From: Nereocystis luetkeana
Lineage: Eukaryota; Sar; Phaeophyceae; Laminariales; Laminariaceae
Direction of reading: 5' to 3'
Assembly: GCA_031213475.1 (NCBI GenBank)
Contig: JARUPZ010000006.1
Location: 1,207,501 to 1,271,500 of the forward strand
Length of the DNA stretch: 64,000 bases
Under the pieces are notes generated by a model, which searched no databases, was not told the DNA's origin, and worked only from the letters and a program-made list of their open reading frames with translations. Made by a program: the position numbers and the translations under genes. Shown here one piece after another: positions 1 through 12,134 of this stretch (position 1 is its first letter; each line of letters begins with the position of its first letter).

Positions 1-581
<581 letters not shown>

Positions 582-1411
582 GGCGCTGTTGACGTTATTG
601 CCGGTGGTAGATCGCGTTGGTTTTTCGTGTAAGCGCCATAGGCGGTGAAGGGGGGGGGTAGGGAGCGAACAAGCGGTGCTTGGATAGAATTTTGTATCTT
701 CGATGACTTGGCGAATGTTTCGTTGTCGTCGATTGATGCGGTTTGCAAGCACATCAGTATTGGCTGTTATTACGGGGGACCATAGTTAGCAGGACCAAAT
801 ATTGTTGGAAAAATGGTTAAATATATAGGTCTTTATGTATACCATTGATCCTATTAACTATGGTCCCCCGTAATAGTAGGTTTTCCATTTTCCCGGTGAC
901 TGGAATAAAGAGTAAACCTGCTGCTGGACGAAGAGGCCCGAACACGAAGCAAAATAAACCTGGATGAAGTAAGATAAGGAGGCCCGAAAACGAATGGGTG
1001 CGGGCGGGAGGGTGTGAATCCCACGGTTCTATACTGTGGCGCGCTGAGAGTTCGCCGTCCCTTCAACGATTGTAGAACATGGCGCACGGAGAGCTCGCCG
1101 TTCATTTTCTCTTACGTTCCTTTTCTACCTGCTCTTTGTGTTGTCTCTTGCTGCCGCTTGGTGCAGTCGGCACAAACGAAGCCTTTGTAACGTGTCGGTG
1201 TCGTCTGTCTCGTGCATGGCGATTCCGGTAAACTAGCGGCAACGTCCGTGCTGGCCAGCTCCCTACCGTTGGAACGAAACGCGTCTAGAGTAACGCACGC
1301 GCGAGCGAGCCTGCAACGGCCCTCTTCCAAACCCTCAGCGGGTCCGTCGGTGTGTCTTTGCGTTCCTCGAGCCGTTTGTTGAAATATCCCTTGAACCGTT
1401 CTTCGGATCAG
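582..1411. other. Non-coding stretch with one MITE
   Basis: I see no supportable gene here. It contains the MITE at 770-873 and a GC-richer part (about 1130-1400) whose open frames overlap the first recognisable carrier exon on the wrong strand. Upstream exons of the carrier gene would be expected here or left of the window, but I could not identify any. Confidence 0.5.
770..873. mobile_element. MITE family A, copy 1 (TA target site)
   Basis: Terminal inverted repeats TTACGGGGGACCATAGTTA and TAACTATGGTCCCCCGTAA enclose an AT-rich core with the recurring phrases AATATTGTTGG and ATATATAGGT. The element is flanked by TA on both sides, as expected for Tc1/mariner-type (Stowaway-like) insertion. 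Family consensus length is about 105 bp. It encodes nothing, so it would depend on a transposase supplied elsewhere. Confidence 0.9.
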
Positions 1412-4253
1412 GTATTTGACGTACAACCTGCTGGAGCAGAACCTGCCGCGGAAGGGGGAGGGGCGGAGCCGACGAACGCGAAGCGCCTTTATCGGAGCCG
1501 TTTCGTCCATCGTTTCGGCCGCAGCGTCCAACGCTTTCCGCGTCCTCAAAGTTTATAGGTGAGATTTTAACATATGTGCCACTTTTTCACGAGCGAATCG
1601 GGTAAATAATGTACACGGCGGTGTGCGAGAACCAAAACCGACGACGATGCCAATGTGAGGCGGACACCTCCCGAGCTGTCTTATGTCGTTGTGGTGTAGA
1701 GTACACACCGTAGGTGAGTTGGTACCTCGGGTCTACACGGAACGGAGTGGCAAACCTTGGGGTGTGACCTTGAATTTGTGTGTGAGGAGGCATTACTATC
1801 TAGGGGAAGGGGGCCTGGTATCCACAACAGCCGCCTGAAGTTTAGAGCATGCCTTACTTTTTGTTTAAGCTGGAGATCCGCGCCGTCCGACCTAAAAATT
1901 CATGGTTCTATGATTTTTCTTTCGCTATGCCTTGCGCCAACGCGCACGCGCAGCAGTTGACGACAGTTACAAGTACCCACCCGTGCCAGCTCTGAGCGAG
2001 AGTAAAGCATTGCGGTCTTTTCTGTGCTTCCCTTGGTGAAACCGTCCTCGCCGCCATTTGGTCGCTCTTTGGCCTGTTATGGATCGCCAGGTACGTGGCA
2101 ACGATTTGCTTTTGTGATCTCGGGGTTGGTGGGTGGGCGGGCGGACGGGTGGGGTTGGGTGTGAAGGAAGAGGGGGTGGGGTGGTGGCTTTGGTGGCGCA
2201 ACGCTTTAGACTTTTTGTTTTTTCCTGGTTGCTACGTGTATACCGGTACGCATCAGCATTGTTGGGATCTCGTGATGCACGCTGTATAAAACATCAAATA
2301 TCAAATACGAGGTACCAGTATATCGTTTTGATTGTGCGGGGACGTTCGGCAGCGTCCCCTGTAGACAAGGCGACGTCGCTCGAAAAGTTTGCTGGCAGCG
2401 TTGACTCCGCGGTTCATACCCGCCGCAGCTGCTGTATCTTTGGTTGTCTCGGTCCTTTTGTAGGTACCGGTTGGAGATACGTTTGGCCGTGCTTAGAGAG
2501 AGGCACTGCCTTTTTTGGTAGCCAGAACGTCAGTCGCAGATGGCTGCCTTTTTTTTTCAGTCGCTCTTATTTCAAGGATCGCGATTTGGGACGCCTCTAT
2601 GCATTTTTACTACATAGCTTGATGCTTGCTCTTGGGAGGCGTTGCCGGCTAACGCGGACGCGGGAAAAGTCGGGGGTCTCTGCCGCGACCCAGCGATCGG
2701 ATGTTGTGATCGAGACCCAACTCAACCCTACCCGACCCAAACCCAATTCAATCCAACCTAATTCAAACCCAATCTCAGCCGAATTCAACCCGACCGAACC
2801 CCGACCCAACCCAACCCAGCCCCCCAATCCTGACGCCACCTGCCTATGGCCTATCGGACACTCTCGTGCCTATATCCGACGCGAATCTCTAAAAAGATGA
2901 ATACCTGATACCTGGCACATTCGTTTTATCTTGGGTCGAGGGCAGAGAGGCAATCAGTCGCACGGTCAGCCCGTCCTCTTCTGCCTTTCCGACGCAAACC
3001 TCAATAACTGAAAAATCACTCACCCAACACCTTGGTGTCGTGGGCAGGCAATCGCACGATCGACCCGACGGTCTGACGTACCGGCAGTCGATCAAGCAGA
3101 TCATCAAGAAGGACGGCGGCGGCGTCAGGGGGGCGTTTGGCGTCTTTGGCCGCGGCCTGGGCGGTCGCGTGGCTGCCTCAGCCCTGCAGGTATATCGAGG
3201 GGAAGGAGTGGGAAGGGGAGGGTTGTACTCATGCCATGTCATGCATGGCAGTAGTCGTATGACCGGGGGGCGTTGCTTACCTCAAGTCTTTTATTTGACC
3301 ATTGACCTGCCATCTCTTTCGAGACGCAGCGGGTGTGGGGGGGGGGGGGGGGGGGGGGCAGGGAGGGAAGGTGGGGGGGTGCCGGAAAATACAAAATGGA
3401 GGGCGCGTGGGGACGTATTCATTTGTCGCTTGCCTTAGCTATTTTCCCATTAACCACGCATCCCCTTCGCGACGGAGGGCGTATGGGGGGGGTCGGATGC
3501 GGTACCGTGTGGTTGCGACCCGACCTGGAGGAAGGTTGTTTTCAAATGGGCTCTCCCATCCCGGTACCCAGCGCACAGAGTTCGAGGAACTTCGGCACCG
3601 GAGTCGTGGCGCGGCCGCCGGAGTTCGGCCCGAGACTATGGGTAGCTTCGTGCGCAAATTTAACCGTACCCTGCCGGTGTTGTCTGTGCTCCGACCGGTG
3701 TCGACGCGCAAAAATTTGGGAGTGTTTTGTGACTCGGCGCAAACTATGGAATTCCCTGCCTACGTGCCTTCCTCTGTGGGACGCAGAGATAGCAGGGGTG
3801 GACGAAGCCCCGCGGCCCGCCTGCCTGGAGTTTGTTGCCCTCACGTCCTTCGTACTGCTATACCTTACATGCTCTTGTAAAAAGGAGGGCGATCAATATT
3901 GACGCGGGTGTGAAGAGTGTGTTCCTCGCGCGCTCGGCGCGAGCAGGCTTTTTCTTTGGCGGCTGAGGTAGCCTCGTGGTGACAGCCAGAGCATCATCCT
4001 TCGTGCCACGACCCGACGAATCTGCTGCATGTACGAGTGTTTGTGTCCAATCTACTTGAAGACTCAATTATCCTTGCTCTTTTGGTTGAGCGATTATCAG
4101 TTTATTTACCCCCCCCTCCCCGCTCCCGCTGCCGCCACCCCCTTTGCGGCGTTTTTTTTTTCGGCACTCTTGTGCAACACAACCTTGCGGCGCCAGGGCT
4201 TGGTGTTCAACATGATTTGGCAAGAAATGGCTGTGTGGAGCAACAGCAGATGA
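1412..4253 (+). CDS. Mitochondrial carrier-like protein (SLC25 type), 3' part of gene
   Basis: Three exons join in phase: 1412-1558 (after ATCAG, donor AG|GTGAGA), 3048-3189 (after GGGCAG, donor CAG|GTATAT) and 4197-4253 (after GCCAG, stop TGA at 4251). The 114 or so residues read as a hydrophobic Ala/Ser/Val helix ending SNAFRVLKVYRQ, then a matrix-loop segment GLTYRQSIKQIIKKDG with GxxGxFGRGL, and a last short helix GLVFNMIWQEMAVW before the stop. This order (helix, loop with KKDG and GRGL, even-numbered helix with a terminal FxxxW) is the signature of a mitochondrial carrier repeat, so an inner-membrane or other organelle solute transporter is inferred. The canonical Px[DE]xx[KR] motif is not intact: SNAFRVLK stands in its place, as in divergent carriers. 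Substrate unknown. The 5' two-thirds are missing or unrecognised. Introns of 1,489 and 1,007 bp carry repeats. Confidence 0.62.
2703..2830 (+). repeat. Degenerate (A)CCCAA / CCGA-type short-period repeat
   Basis: This is a run of imperfect 5-10 bp units such as CCCAACTCAA, CCCGACCCAA and ACCCAATTCA in the first carrier intron. The same kind of sequence (GGGTC on the other strand) recurs at 28340-28560, and CCGAACCGAACC at 62288-62330. No coding potential. Confidence 0.7.
3225..3490 (+). repeat. G-tract repeat cluster (families D and E fragments)
   Basis: A short piece of family D (GCATGGCAGTAGTCGTATGACC, around 3243) is followed by family E units reading roughly TTATTTGACCATTGACC...TTTCGAGACG. 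A 22-base G run lies near 3337-3358, then a second E unit (3419-3480) ends in another G-rich tract. The same order (E unit, G-tract, E unit) occurs at 27640-27810. It lies inside the second carrier intron. Confidence 0.7.
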
Positions 4254-5574
4254 CATCGCCTCCGCTACAAAACAGGGGAGCGCACAGTCCCCCCCCCCCC
4301 CCCCCGAGATTCGGGAGGGTCGCGACGAACCCGCCCATCTTGTTGTAACGGCGAGGGGCTTGAGGGACGGGGAATTATTTGTACTTGTTGTTTCGGAGCG
4401 GGTACAACAGATGCATTGTTTTGATGGCTGCAGTTTGGATGCCTCCCTCGCTCCGCCCACCCGAACGTTTGTAAGAGCCCTTGTGTTTCCCCCAGGGCCC
4501 GTAGGAACGTAAAAGTCTTGCCTCTTTGAAAAAGGAAGCAGTTGGACCATTGGTCATGGTGAAGGAGAAGATCGTAGTCGTGTCGATAGTACGGTTAGAT
4601 CGTATTCGTTGAGTGCGGTTAAATGAAGAGTGAAGATCGTAAATAGTGCGACCCCAATGGCTGAGAACTGTTGCGCAGATAGATCTGAATGCCCATGTAT
4701 CGGCCGTCGATTTTGTGAGGGGGGGGCGAGTTTTGTTGTGATACTCCCGGAGAAACACGGCGTCGTGTATACGCACGAAACAAGTACCTGGCATGTCATA
4801 TCGACGCTCAGGTTGGGTGTCTAATGTTGTACCGAACGTACCGAGGGGTTGTAAGATCTATTCTGTGTACCTGGTGGGTGTGAATGTTTTTTTACTGGTA
4901 CTGTACTGGTGCAGGTTTTTGTCAGGTTTTTGACAGCCTTGCTCGGCTTATGCTGAAAGCGCGTCTCGTCTGTTTTTGAAAGCATGCCACCTGAGCATTG
5001 TGGAGAGCTTTGTGTGGAGCTTCTAACTCATTCAGAACTGCACCCCATGTTTGGGAGACAAAGTACTTGGATATAGAGTCGGGTCATTTTTGCAGTTGTT
5101 GAAGTGTTGGGGAGTGTGGGGGGGGAAATCCGTTGAATGGTGAAAACGGTGCTGGGTAGGTGACCGTTGGAGGAGAATGATTCTACTGTTGCCAGTGTGT
5201 TACCCTGTGCCAAGCTGTGCTCGTGCCAATAATGCTGTGGACGGGCCTTTTATCGTGTGTTTATGTTTATCAGCGACACCGTTTTTGATCGTTTCGCGAT
5301 CAGAGCGCGACGTAACGTGCGCTAAAGTTTTGCTTTCTTTTGGCGCCGTTTGCTCGCTCACGAAAGTCTTGAAAGCTCTGGTCAGATTTTTGTCGCTCCC
5401 GCGGCGTTGTACGACCGTTGCAGTTTTCTGCGCGAAATGGATTATATGGAGGGGCTTGCCAAACGTGTTGAGAGCTCAGCGGGTTTGTCGGCGATAGCCA
5501 GCTGCAGTTTGGCGTTTTCACGATGGTCCGTAAATGATGTGTGTGTGTTCTTCACATTATGATCTGGATGGGGA
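4254..5574. other. Downstream of carrier gene, no feature recognised
   Basis: The 3' flank of the carrier gene opens with a C-tract (about 4289-4305). Open frames up to 160 codons on the minus strand (4068-4794) show no family resemblance, no splice support and low-complexity segments, so I do not call them. Nothing else was recognised. Confidence 0.4.
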
Positions 5575-5599
5575 AAATAGACTACCAGGTATATACAAG

Positions 5600-5850
5600 C
5601 GACGGTTACATCAACCATTGTGGCCACTGCGTGATCGGGGTACAGTATGATACACATTGGTGTCCGAGTTACAATGGTTGTTGCAAGGGGCCGTACGGCA
5701 CAGGCGCAACATGATCCTACCCGTACCTGTCCTGCTATTCCTAGGTGCTCACGCTGCTTCTACTCGTAGACTGTTCAATGGTTGGTAACACTCAAGGTAT
5801 AATTGTTTTGCTGTAGCCGCTATATCTCGAAGTTCCACAAAGGTGGTAAT
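5600..5850 (+). repeat. Dispersed repeat family C, copy 1
   Basis: It shares with 9690-9915, 12560-12770 and 37340-37520 a series of phrases in the same order: TTGGTGTCCGAGTTACAATGG, GGCACGGGCGCAAC, GATCCTACCCGTACC, GCTCACGCTGCT, then a TGTGGTCGCTATCTCG-like segment. The copies are 70-85% alike by eye, so the family is old. No open frame, terminal repeat or target duplication was seen, so its class is unknown. Confidence 0.7.
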
Positions 5851-6005
5851 CACACGTTTTTTCCATATACCCGTCAAGATCCAGCACACTGTGCGTGCTG
5901 ATTTTTCACCCTGGAGAGGTGCCAACATTTTCTGTGACAGAGGCAATTCATCGCAAATAGCGAGAGTTGCCAATGCATCGCCAAGCACGCCGGAAACGAA
6001 ACGCA

Positions 6006-6225
6006 GATCGTACACAAACCAGAGACAAATGGCAATGGAGAAACACGAAAGAGCGAAACAAAGAAGCAAAAATTGTGTCGGGTGAAAAAGGTGGTCCGCG
6101 AATCATGTGGTCAAGGTGAGCACAAACCAGAGACAAATTGCAGTAGATGAAAAAAAGAGCGAAACAAAGAAGCAAAAATTGTGTCCGGTGAAAAAGGTTG
6201 TCCGCGAGTCATGTGGTCAAGGTGA
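6006..6225 (+). repeat. Tandem duplication, about 110 bp unit x2
   Basis: Two adjacent copies (about 6006-6118 and 6120-6225) share AAAGAGCGAAACAAAGAAGC, AAAATTGTGTC and TCATGTGGTCAAGGTGAG with scattered substitutions and small indels. Local duplication, no coding sense. Confidence 0.85.
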
Positions 6226-7995
6226 GCGCTCACGCCAAGCGTGAAAGCGTACATCGGGCATTCCAGGGGTAACGCTGGCCCCTGTCGCGTGCTTGTTGCT
6301 GAAACGGTTGCGCCCTCGATGATATTTCGCTCCTGACGATTGCTCCGCAGGACGCGGTCAAGCAGTCAAGAGCAAAGATGGCTAATGATGGCTAATGACG
6401 ACTCGTGCTACGATAGGAGTTGCTATTACTGTAGGGGTACAACACTCTTTGCCTTCCAAGGCAAATATTTCTGACTGTCGGGGCTCCTCACCTGACAACA
6501 TTCCCCAATAATACGATTTCGTTGTATACCTGAGCCGTGTGGAATTATCAGGCCATATACGCTTGAAGGTTTTTCTCGACGTCATTCTTGGGGTAAGAGA
6601 GATAAAAACCTCCTTCAAGGAGCCTCACATGAGTAATAAGTTCCTTTCTACCAGTACCGTAGCCCGCGTCTGACTGCTGACGCTCCTGCGCCAAAAAACG
6701 AGCACCGGTCACGGGCGTTACCGTTGCCGTAATCCACGATAAAAAAGTAGAAAAAAACATTTTAAATAGCTGTCCACACACCCAAACAAATGTCGTCGTT
6801 TGAGATATTTGGTCAAGAGGCTCTGTAGGCGACAGTTTTTTCGGAAAGCGCCTCTTTGCGGGACTGCCTCTTTCTACAGCAGTAGGAATAGTTTTCTCCG
6901 CGTTTTGGTGGACACTTTCCTAGTGAATAGACTTGGAGATTATGCAGCACCTGGCATACAGAACCAGTACTCGTACGTATAAAAAAAAAGTAGGTTTGCC
7001 TATTGAGCATGGAATATGAGACAACAGAGTAGAACTTCAAAAGCAACGATAACCATGTCGTTTTTTATTTGTTAGTTTGTACAAACGCCAGACACCCGGC
7101 GGAAGGCGTCATGGGCAGGCAGGCAGGCCCTCCCTTCGACACTGCGCGCGCCCAAAGCTACTGTTAATGAAGACCCCCATCCCATGCGTTGCAAAAGCTG
7201 CTGACGACCCCCATCCCATGCGTTGCAAAAGCTGCTGACGCGCCCTGCCATATCGTAGGTTAGGAAAAACTGACTCCCCGATCGACAGAACCCCAAGCTA
7301 CGGTATCTATCCCTGCGGGCATTCGCGCACCCCTGCCTAGCTCCGCTTCATGTCTCGCTCCCGGAAAAAAATCCTCCCTCGAAAATAACTAAGAAACCCA
7401 TCAGCAGGGGTGGAACACGCAAGGCAACACCGGTATTAATGCCAGTACAGTAGCAAAACCACCCCGATGTTTTGTACGACGACAACAATGATGAGGAGTC
7501 TAACAGACGAAAACCGGAGCGTTGGTAGCGACCCTCTGGGTCGTGCGGCGTGGTTTTCCACTAAAGGGGAGGTCGGCAGAACGCCTCCGCTCTCCCGGGG
7601 AGGAAAAATTCTCCGTTTACTCCGCCTCCGGCCCCGTTCTCCTCTCGAGCGCTGGTCAGATTAAGATGTACGGGGGGAGGGAAGCACACATCGCGAGGGA
7701 TCGTTGGACGACACGTTGACAAAGAATATTGAGCATTAAAATAAGCCGATCAGAGTTGAACAGCAGTATGTGCCTCGGCAGCTGGACAAAAATAACGGCT
7801 TCGAGCCTTTGATGAGCATAAAACCCTCTCAGTACTCCTAGAGGGGGGAGCTGACAAAACGAAATGACGATTGAAGCATCGAACTTACCAGGCCTCGCAG
7901 GCTGTAAGCTTTGGGGTATGGTCAGGACCTTTCGGACTACCCTGGTAGCTGGTACAATGCAAGAAGTTGTACGACACTGCTCTATGCTTTCACTA
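6226..7995. other. No gene recognised; one 34 bp direct repeat
   Basis: The only structure found is a direct duplication of GACCCCCATCCCATGCGTTG plus AAAAGCTGCTGAC at about 7169-7202 and 7205-7238. Open frames in this stretch are shorter than 80 codons and unsupported. Confidence 0.4.
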
Positions 7996-8102
7996 TTACG
8001 GGGGACCATAGTAAATAGGACGTATGGTACCCACCAAAACCCATATATTTACCTGTTTTCACTGACAAATGTTTTGGTCCTATTTACTATGGCCCCCCGT
8101 AA
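7996..8102. mobile_element. MITE family A, copy 2
   Basis: Left end TTACGGGGGACCATAGTAAA and right end TTTACTATGGCCCCCCGTAA, with core phrases ACCCATATATTTACC and CTGACAAATGTTTTGGTCC. The left side is flanked by TA; the right flank is CA, so one target base has changed. Confidence 0.9.
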
Positions 8103-8171
8103 CAGACGGTCTGCCGTATAACACGCAGGGTAGTACACCCGATGGGATGACTTTTCGAGTCGGGATAGTGC

Positions 8172-8340
8172 ACAACAACGGGGTACAAACAACGAAAGTT
8201 AGTGGCTTTGGGAAGATCTCGTTGCAACCTTTCCACAGACCCATCGCTCGGCGTTGGCACTCTCGCAGTTGCCGGCAAAAAAACAGCTCGGAAAATCGTC
8301 CGAGGGGGTGTTATCTTCCGTGCCCCTACAGTAGTACACG
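8172..8340 (+). repeat. Dispersed repeat family H, copy 1
   Basis: Shared with 47655-47830: CACAACAACG...AACGAAA, GTGGCTTTGGGAAGATC, a middle region with TGGCAT/TGGCAC, then CGTCCGAGGG followed by GTGTTAT. The two copies lie 39 kb apart and are moderately diverged. No coding sense. Confidence 0.65.
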
Positions 8341-9494
8341 GTATCCCCTTTAGGATTTCAGTAGGAAAACGCGCCCAAAAACTGAATGAAACTTACAGCA
8401 TCGGCTACACAAGCTAGGAGTAAGCATCTCGGGTTGACCGGGCCTAGAGTACATTGCACTGAACTGCACGACACGCGTGGAGCATGACGCTACTCGTGCC
8501 GCTGCGCGCCCCCACGATTCACCCTTTCACAAATGTACTGTACATAAACCCAGCAGTAGTAGTATAGCTGACTCTTAACTCTAGGCGTTTGCTCTCCACA
8601 ATGGGAGTACAGTCCTGAAAGGGCTAGTAGACCGGTGATAAGACCGCAATGATCGTGTGTACCAGTAACGCCAGCCGCCCGTATCGGTTGTTTTTACAGT
8701 ATTTCGTGGTTCGCTAAAGGTGTTCACAGTAGTCGAATACTTCGAAATATCAATGGAAGCCACGGTTGTCCGTCCGCATCTCTGTGCCGGATGAACGATG
8801 AGGCGAAGGGGGTGTTGAATCGTGAACCCCCTCGAGTACATGGTCCAAGAAGAAGATTGCTCCAACGTCTCGACGTACGTCCAGCCTTCCAAGTACGAGT
8901 ACGTTCATGTCGGGCTGTAGTACCAGCTAATAGATCGGAAGTTTTTCCCCGTACTGTGGACAATAGAGCAAAGCATCATGCGCATTCCCGACGGCAGCGT
9001 GGCCGAACATACGGGGGGCTGGCACTACTCGTACCGAAGTCGTGTGATACGCGTGTATAATACTCGTAACTACAGCAGTCTACGGTAATTCTGCGCCGGT
9101 TCGTAACCTTCGACTCGACTATCTCTCGTACAGGTACCTTATACCAGGTATAAAATATCTCGGAACGCGAGAGGCAAATCGTAAAAAACAGACGCGAGGC
9201 CAGACTTTTCGTGAGAGCACGTTCGTGTGCAGTGTGATCCAACAGAAACTAAAACAAACGGGGGCTGGCTGAGGCGATGGCAAAACTCTTCCCTTCGCAT
9301 AAACAAACAAACAGCAGGTTGCCACTGAGTAGACGCTGACGTAATAAATACGCACCCATCGTTTCATGTCGTCCATGACTCGGTCTACGGAGTACCAGGT
9401 ACCTGGTAGTCACGAAGGCCCAGCGAGGTGGAAGCGATCAAGACTGGGGTGCTGGTGCTGGACCGCACCTCGACTTGATGTGATGAAGCACTTA
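8341..9494. other. No gene recognised
   Basis: Open frames on both strands overlap around 8580-9060 and reach 103 codons. They have Arg/Ser/Thr-rich compositions typical of chance frames, and no splice-compatible exon was found. Short GTAC-centred palindromes such as GTACGAGTACG occur here, as elsewhere in the window. Confidence 0.35.
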
Positions 9495-9592
9495 TTAACC
9501 CTTTTAGGACCGCAGTCCCGTTTTTGGGGACAAACTACTTGGAATTTGAGTGGTTTGTCCCCAAAACGGGACTGCGGTTCTAAAAGGGTTAA
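9495..9592. mobile_element. TTAA-flanked hairpin MITE (piggyBac-like)
   Basis: The sequence is a near-perfect palindrome. The left arm starts TTAACCCTTTTAGGACCGCA and the right arm, read in reverse, starts TTAACCCTTTTAGAACCGCA. The arms are about 40 bp with roughly two differences, joined by a short spacer. Both ends are the tetranucleotide TTAA, the target duplicated by piggyBac-superfamily elements, and the next bases CCCTTTTAG resemble piggyBac-type termini. It is non-autonomous: 98 bp, with no frame. Confidence 0.8.
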
Positions 9593-9689
9593 ATACCTGG
9601 TACGATGTAAAGTAGAGTAATCCATCCTACATTGGCTAACGCTCTTGGGATTTCATGAACGTAGAAATTGACGGTAAAAGGTGACGATT

Positions 9690-9915
9690 ACAGCGGCGGC
9701 TACCGCACGATTGGGGAACAGTAGAAATTGGTGTCCGAGTTACAATGGTAGATGCAAGGAGTCGCACAGCACGGGCGCTAACGTGATCATCCTATCCCTA
9801 CCCGTACCGCTTCTGGGCCCTCACGCTGCTCCATTAATAGAACCACCCTCGTGAAGCTAGATACTCGTATCACACAGGTTGTGGTCGCTATCTCGGGGTC
9901 CCAAAGGGGCTATTA
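9690..9915 (+). repeat. Dispersed repeat family C, copy 2
   Basis: It carries GGTGTCCGAGTTACAATGG, GATGCAAGGAGTCGCAC, ACGGGCGCTAACGTGATC, CCCTACCCGTACCGCT, CCTCACGCTGCTCC and GTGGTCGCTATCTCGGGGTC. It ends next to the RPB10 gene, on its downstream side. Confidence 0.75.
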
Positions 9916-10069
9916 ATATAATAGTCCTTCTAATGGAGTGTTTCGCTAGGGCTACAATTCACTCGCAGAACAACGAGGAAGCAAGCCTGGAACCCGTCCC
10001 TGCTCTCCAGGCAAGTGGGTGCTGGCATCCACAGAAGCAGCGTGGTACTGCCGCTGGGCGCTTGCTCAC

Positions 10070-10259
10070 AGTTGTAGTTGAGGAGCTTCTCGATCAAGTC
10101 CACGTGTGTGAGCACCATCCGCCTGCAGCAGTATCTCTTCAGCCCCAACTCGTCCAAGGCGTCGCCCTCGTTAAAGTCCGCCTGCAGCAAGCTGAGATAT
10201 GTCTCCCACTTGTTTCCGATCACCTTCCCGCACGTGAAGCATCGCACGGGGATGATCAT
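10070..10259 (-). CDS. RPB10: RNA polymerase I/II/III subunit RPB10 (RPABC5), first coding exon
   Basis: Translation begins [19 protein letters not shown], the near-invariant start of RPB10, and continues through [17 protein letters not shown] to [12 protein letters not shown]. This small subunit is shared by all three nuclear RNA polymerases and sits beside the RPB3/RPB11-type assembly platform. Its zinc ion is held by CxxC (residues 7 and 10) and the adjacent CC of RYCCRR. Family length is about 65-75 residues. The 63 codons here therefore cover nearly all of it. The exon most likely stops at AACT|GTGAGC (10070), a good donor, leaving only a few C-terminal codons in an exon further left that I could not fix. 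Without splicing, the frame would run on into an unrelated 46-residue tail. ATG context is clear and no upstream in-frame extension is needed. Confidence 0.93.
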
Positions 10260-12040
10260 GGCTACCCTTGTCTAGAGTGTCTCCGAGCCACCTTTTTCTG
10301 AGAGAGTGTGGTGTGCTGGTGTCAAAATCATCGAGGGTTTCCGTAATATTTTGAGGGATGTCCTTTAAAAAGTGTATTCCAGGGGAGCGGGGAAAACGAC
10401 ACACCGACAAGGCTGACAGAACTGAAAGATCTGAACTGTGAAGCAGAAGATCGCGCAGCTGTTTGGATCACGGACACACTCCTGTCAACCCGTCCGTGTA
10501 TGGCATCGTCCCACACACTAACTCGAAGCGCATACATGAGCAGCTTAGATAAGAAGCGTCCCGAGACAACCGCCTAAAAGAGGAGCATCGACTCGTCGTG
10601 TGTTCGGTGCGTTTTTCTGTCGCTCGGTACGCCTCACAGACGACGCGAAGACGCGGGGCACCACCGCGGGCCTGGTGGCATCTTCGTAGGCGTCGATCCT
10701 CACGCGGAGTGGTCCACTGGCATTTCCGCTTAATGGAAGGTATAGGGGAGGTTACGGTGGGCACAACAGTAATTCGGTGGGCAATAAGGCGACAAGTTCT
10801 CGCTATTCCACCAACTAACTGGTACTTTTTGTACGTATGTTGTCGAACGTTTCGCGCTTCATCCTCTCGAGGATGCGTTCTACCAGATCACCAATAAAAA
10901 AGTGTTTACGCGCTAGCTGGTGCTGTACAACAGTGCCCACAACGCATAGGCAGGGGTGCGGGGACGAAACGAAGGCGGATAAAGGGGTCAGAGAGCAATC
11001 GGGTATGCCATCCCGGACGTGTGCGTCACCCTTCTTTGTGGCATTGTAGCCTGAGGAATACAAAAAAACTACAGCATCAGTATATGGCATACCGTTACAC
11101 GTGTGAGAATGGAAAACGCGCGAACGGTTACCACGCACCTTGCAAAATTGAGTATCGACCGATCAGTTGGACTCACTACATACTATGCCCGCCATGTACT
11201 ACAGCTGTAATCGAAGATATATGCGTTTTGAAGAGACGGTAAACGGCGAGTGGTGTGGTGATGACAGGAATAATAAACATCAAACATGCCAGGAGACAGC
11301 ACCTTCGCCCCTTGACAGACAGCAACTTTGCCTTGGCATGCTTGACTGACACCTAACCACAAGGTTTTCGTAGTGGGGAACAGTCGGCCCTACACCCTTG
11401 ACAGCGCACGTGTTGCGTTGCTTGACATGTCTCCTGACATATTTGCTAGACATAAGGTAGATTCATCTCTGTCAGGCGTATTTCGGCGCGAAAACCCACC
11501 GCCACACACTGCCATGCAGTGCCAAAGTTCACAGGAATCGGGCGATGGAGAAATTGATTCAACGAGTACATGCTTGGGAAACTACTGTGAATACCTTTGA
11601 TAATATGCCTGGATATAGGCTGATTACCGGATAACAAAAGGGGCAGTATGGGGCAGGCCCAAGACTACTGTAATGCAGGTCGGACTAGACGTGTGTACTC
11701 ACTCACAGAGAATGATGTATTATCTTGATGGCCCTCAGCGAGTCCTGAGAGCAGGGGGGGGTTATATAAATTATTTGCGTGGCGCGTTTCATCAGAAGCA
11801 CGCCTCCTCGACAAAAGAGAGAAACGGGATCATGAATACCATGACATACCTCATTGACTCTTACCAATCCGCCGAAGGATAAAAATAAAATAAAAATCGA
11901 GGCGGAGGGTGCGTGTTGGGGAAGAAAAAAAGTTACCAGAGGTTAACGATATCTTCGTGTATACGTACTGTAGGCCCATCTCTCTCTCTCTCTATATATA
12001 TATGCTGCAGACCAAAAAAAAGGGCGACCTTTTCCACCTA
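10260..12040. other. RPB10 upstream region, no further gene recognised
   Basis: The first few hundred bases should contain the RPB10 promoter and 5' UTR. GC-rich open frames at 10468-10900 on both strands lack recognisable sequence. The rest is unremarkable, apart from a TC/TA dinucleotide run (about 11979-12003). Confidence 0.35.
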
Positions 12041-12041
12041 A

Positions 12042-12134
12042 GATACGCCTTCCAAGTACTACAAATACGTTCCCAGTGCCAAAACCCAGGTAATTACCGG
12101 GCTTTCAACCTCATACAAAGCAGTATCATAACAT
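12042..12134 (-). mobile_element. 3' fragment of retroelement-like family F
   Basis: It matches the end of the two long copies at 56.5 and 57.0 kb: AGATACGCCTTCCAAGTA, CAAATACG, CCCAGTGCCA, CCCAGGTAATTACC and CAACCTCATACAAAGCAGTA, then ATCATAACA. Only the terminal 90 bp or so is present, the 5'-truncation pattern expected of a non-LTR retroelement or SINE. It is listed on the strand opposite to its reading at 56-57 kb by convention; true polarity is uncertain. Confidence 0.6.
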
